Shown here piece after piece: positions 6,977 to 7,943 of a DNA stretch of 7,943 nucleotides. The position numbers and the translations under genes are program-made. This stretch comes from Bacteroidota bacterium (GTDB taxonomy: Bacteria; Bacteroidota; Bacteroidia; NS11-12g; UBA955): contig SXYY01000030.1 of the NCBI GenBank assembly GCA_005788145.1, positions 1 through 7,943 of the forward strand, given 5' to 3'. Position 1 is the stretch's first letter. Every line of letters starts with the position of its first letter. The notes beneath the pieces are model-generated. The model ran no database searches and was not told the origin of the DNA. It worked only from the letters and a program-made list of their open reading frames with translations.

Positions 6977-7017
6977 AAACAACAGGGGCGGCGAGATTCT
7001 CGCCGCCCCTGTTGTTT
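6977..7017. terminator. Bidirectional intrinsic terminator between convergent genes
   Basis: Bases 6977-6996 and 6998-7017 are perfect reverse complements (20 bp, one central base; in RNA the loop would be about 3 bases). The core is GC-rich (GGGGCGGCGAG/CTCGCCGCCCC) and the outer part is A/T-rich. Each strand therefore has A-rich bases before the stem and a short T-rich run (GTTGTTT) at its end. This fits a terminator serving both the operon ending at 6940 and the opposing lysA gene ending at 7016. Its right arm includes two bases of the lysA stop codon. Confidence 0.9.
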
Positions 7018-7943
7018 ACATCAACTCAGGAATTTCAACCTCATTACGGATGATATCATCCAACACCTCGCGTTTTCTGATGAGGTGTGCCTTGCCATCT
7101 TTTACCAAGACCTCGGCTGGGCGCAATCGCGCATTGTAATTGTTGCTCATGCTAAACCCATATGCACCGGTATTGTAAATTCTCAATACATCCCCTTCCC
7201 TAACCTCTTGCAATTTTCGATCATAGCCCAAAGTATCTGTCTCACAGATATACCCTACAACACTATAGAGACGCGAGGCACCCTCCGGATTCGAAATGTT
7301 CTCAATGTGGTGATACGCATCATAGAACATCGGACGAATCAAATGATTCTGACCAGAATCTACACCCACAAAAACAGTGGATGTGGTCTGCTTAATCACA
7401 TTTGCCTTTACAAGGAGAGAACCCGACTCCGAAACCACAAATTTGCCCGGTTCAAACCACAATTCTAGTTCACGTCCGTATTCTTGACAAAAAACGTCAA
7501 AAGCATCAGAAATCTTCGCACCTATTTCTTCAATATCCGTGACAATATCGTCGTTTTTGTAACCCACTTTAAAACCTGATCCAAAATCCATGAACGCGAG
7601 GTCTGGAAAACTTCTGGCGGCATCAAACAAGAGTTCCGCACCACGTAGAAAGACATCCGCATCCAAGATATCGCTTCCTGTATGCATATGTAAACCATTC
7701 ACGCGTATGTTCAACGATTCTACCACGCGCAGCACATGCCTCAGCTGGTAAATGGATATGCCAAACTTTGAATCAATATGTCCAACAGAAATATGGCTAT
7801 GTCCACCGGCCATAATATGCGGATTCAATCGAATACAACATGGCACCTTGTCACCGTAGGCATTACCGAAATGCTCCAAAATGGCAATGTTATCAATGTT
7901 AATATGCACCCCCAGTGTCACTGCCTCTTGTATTTCTGCAAAA
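7016..7943 (-). CDS. lysA: Diaminopimelate decarboxylase, C-terminal part (5' partial)
   Basis: LysA is the PLP enzyme that converts meso-diaminopimelate to L-lysine in the last step of lysine synthesis, in the cytoplasm. About 308 residues are visible. The frame stays open to the window edge beyond the GTG at 7921, so the true start is outside, and the N-terminal quarter with the PLP-binding lysine is missing. Motifs in order are SKFGI, HMHTGSD (about 7675-7690), DFGSGF (PLP phosphate-binding glycine loop, about 7570-7590), WFEPGKFV (about 7440-7460), VDSGQNHLIRPMFYDAYHH, CETDT (active-site Cys at 7244-7246) and GAYGFSMSNNYNARLRPAEV. The HTGSD, FGSGF and CETDT variants are what I would expect in Bacteroidota LysA. 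The protein ends ...PELM, and the stop lies within the terminator's right arm. It converges on the susCD operon and has no evident link to it. Confidence 0.96.
   Translation of the reverse strand, partial: FAEIQEAVTLGVHINIDNIAILEHFGNAYGDKVPCCIRLNPHIMAGGHSHISVGHIDSKFGISIYQLRHVLRVVESLNIRVNGLHMHTGSDILDADVFLRGAELLFDAARSFPDLAFMDFGSGFKVGYKNDDIVTDIEEIGAKISDAFDVFCQEYGRELELWFEPGKFVVSESGSLLVKANVIKQTTSTVFVGVDSGQNHLIRPMFYDAYHHIENISNPEGASRLYSVVGYICETDTLGYDRKLQEVREGDVLRIYNTGAYGFSMSNNYNARLRPAEVLVKDGKAHLIRKREVLDDIIRNEVEIPELM

Noticed and set aside
6497..6982. A 161-codon minus-strand open frame opposite the last operon gene.
   Set aside because: The plus-strand gene has a signal peptide, operon spacing and an internal repeat; the minus-strand peptide has no domain-like pattern.
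6970..7053. A 27-codon ORF beginning ATG at 6970, with GGGAGG six bases upstream.
   Set aside because: It runs through the terminator palindrome and then antisense to the lysA 3' end, and the peptide has no recognisable features. The purine-rich site is more likely chance.
7085..7468. A 127-codon plus-strand open frame opposite lysA.
   Set aside because: The lysA motifs on the minus strand are unmistakable; the plus-strand frame is their antisense shadow.

Overview
The window looks like a chromosomal segment from a member of the Bacteroidota. The evidence is an adjacent susC-like/susD-like gene pair, exported lipoproteins, near-absence of Shine-Dalgarno sites, and a LysA with sequence features I associate with this phylum. 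By eye the G+C content is intermediate and even across the window. I cannot name the genus from sequence alone.

Layout, left to right. (1) Positions 1-934 (+) hold the 3' end of a SUMF1/formylglycine-generating-enzyme-fold protein of the GldJ/GldK-like type, without the catalytic cysteines; its start lies outside the window. (2) Positions 935-1090 are a 156-bp non-coding gap. It carries a 19-bp imperfect direct repeat (24-bp period) and a candidate promoter just upstream of the next gene. (3) Positions 1091-6940 (+) are a compact four-gene operon: a SusC/RagA-type TonB-dependent outer-membrane transporter, a SusD/RagB-type surface lipoprotein (2-bp gap), a small 164-residue lipoprotein with a lipocalin-like look (1-bp TAATG overlap, with a rare AGGAGG site), and a 285-residue secreted protein (8-bp gap) that I read as two tandem copies of one ~137-residue domain. 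(4) Positions 6977-7017 are a perfect 20-bp inverted repeat, a probable bidirectional terminator between convergent genes. (5) Positions 7016-7943 (-) hold the C-terminal three quarters of diaminopimelate decarboxylase (lysA), whose start lies beyond the window.

Working model: SusC and SusD form the lidded uptake channel for an unknown ligand, probably a glycan, oligosaccharide or peptide. The two downstream exported proteins are accessory factors in the positional role of SusE/SusF. No glycoside hydrolase, protease, sigma/anti-sigma pair or hybrid two-component regulator is present, so the enzymes and the regulator must be encoded elsewhere. The least-described parts are the two accessory proteins, especially the tandem-domain one. 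The lysA gene is housekeeping and appears unrelated to the operon. I saw no tRNA, rRNA, CRISPR array, insertion sequence or phage gene.
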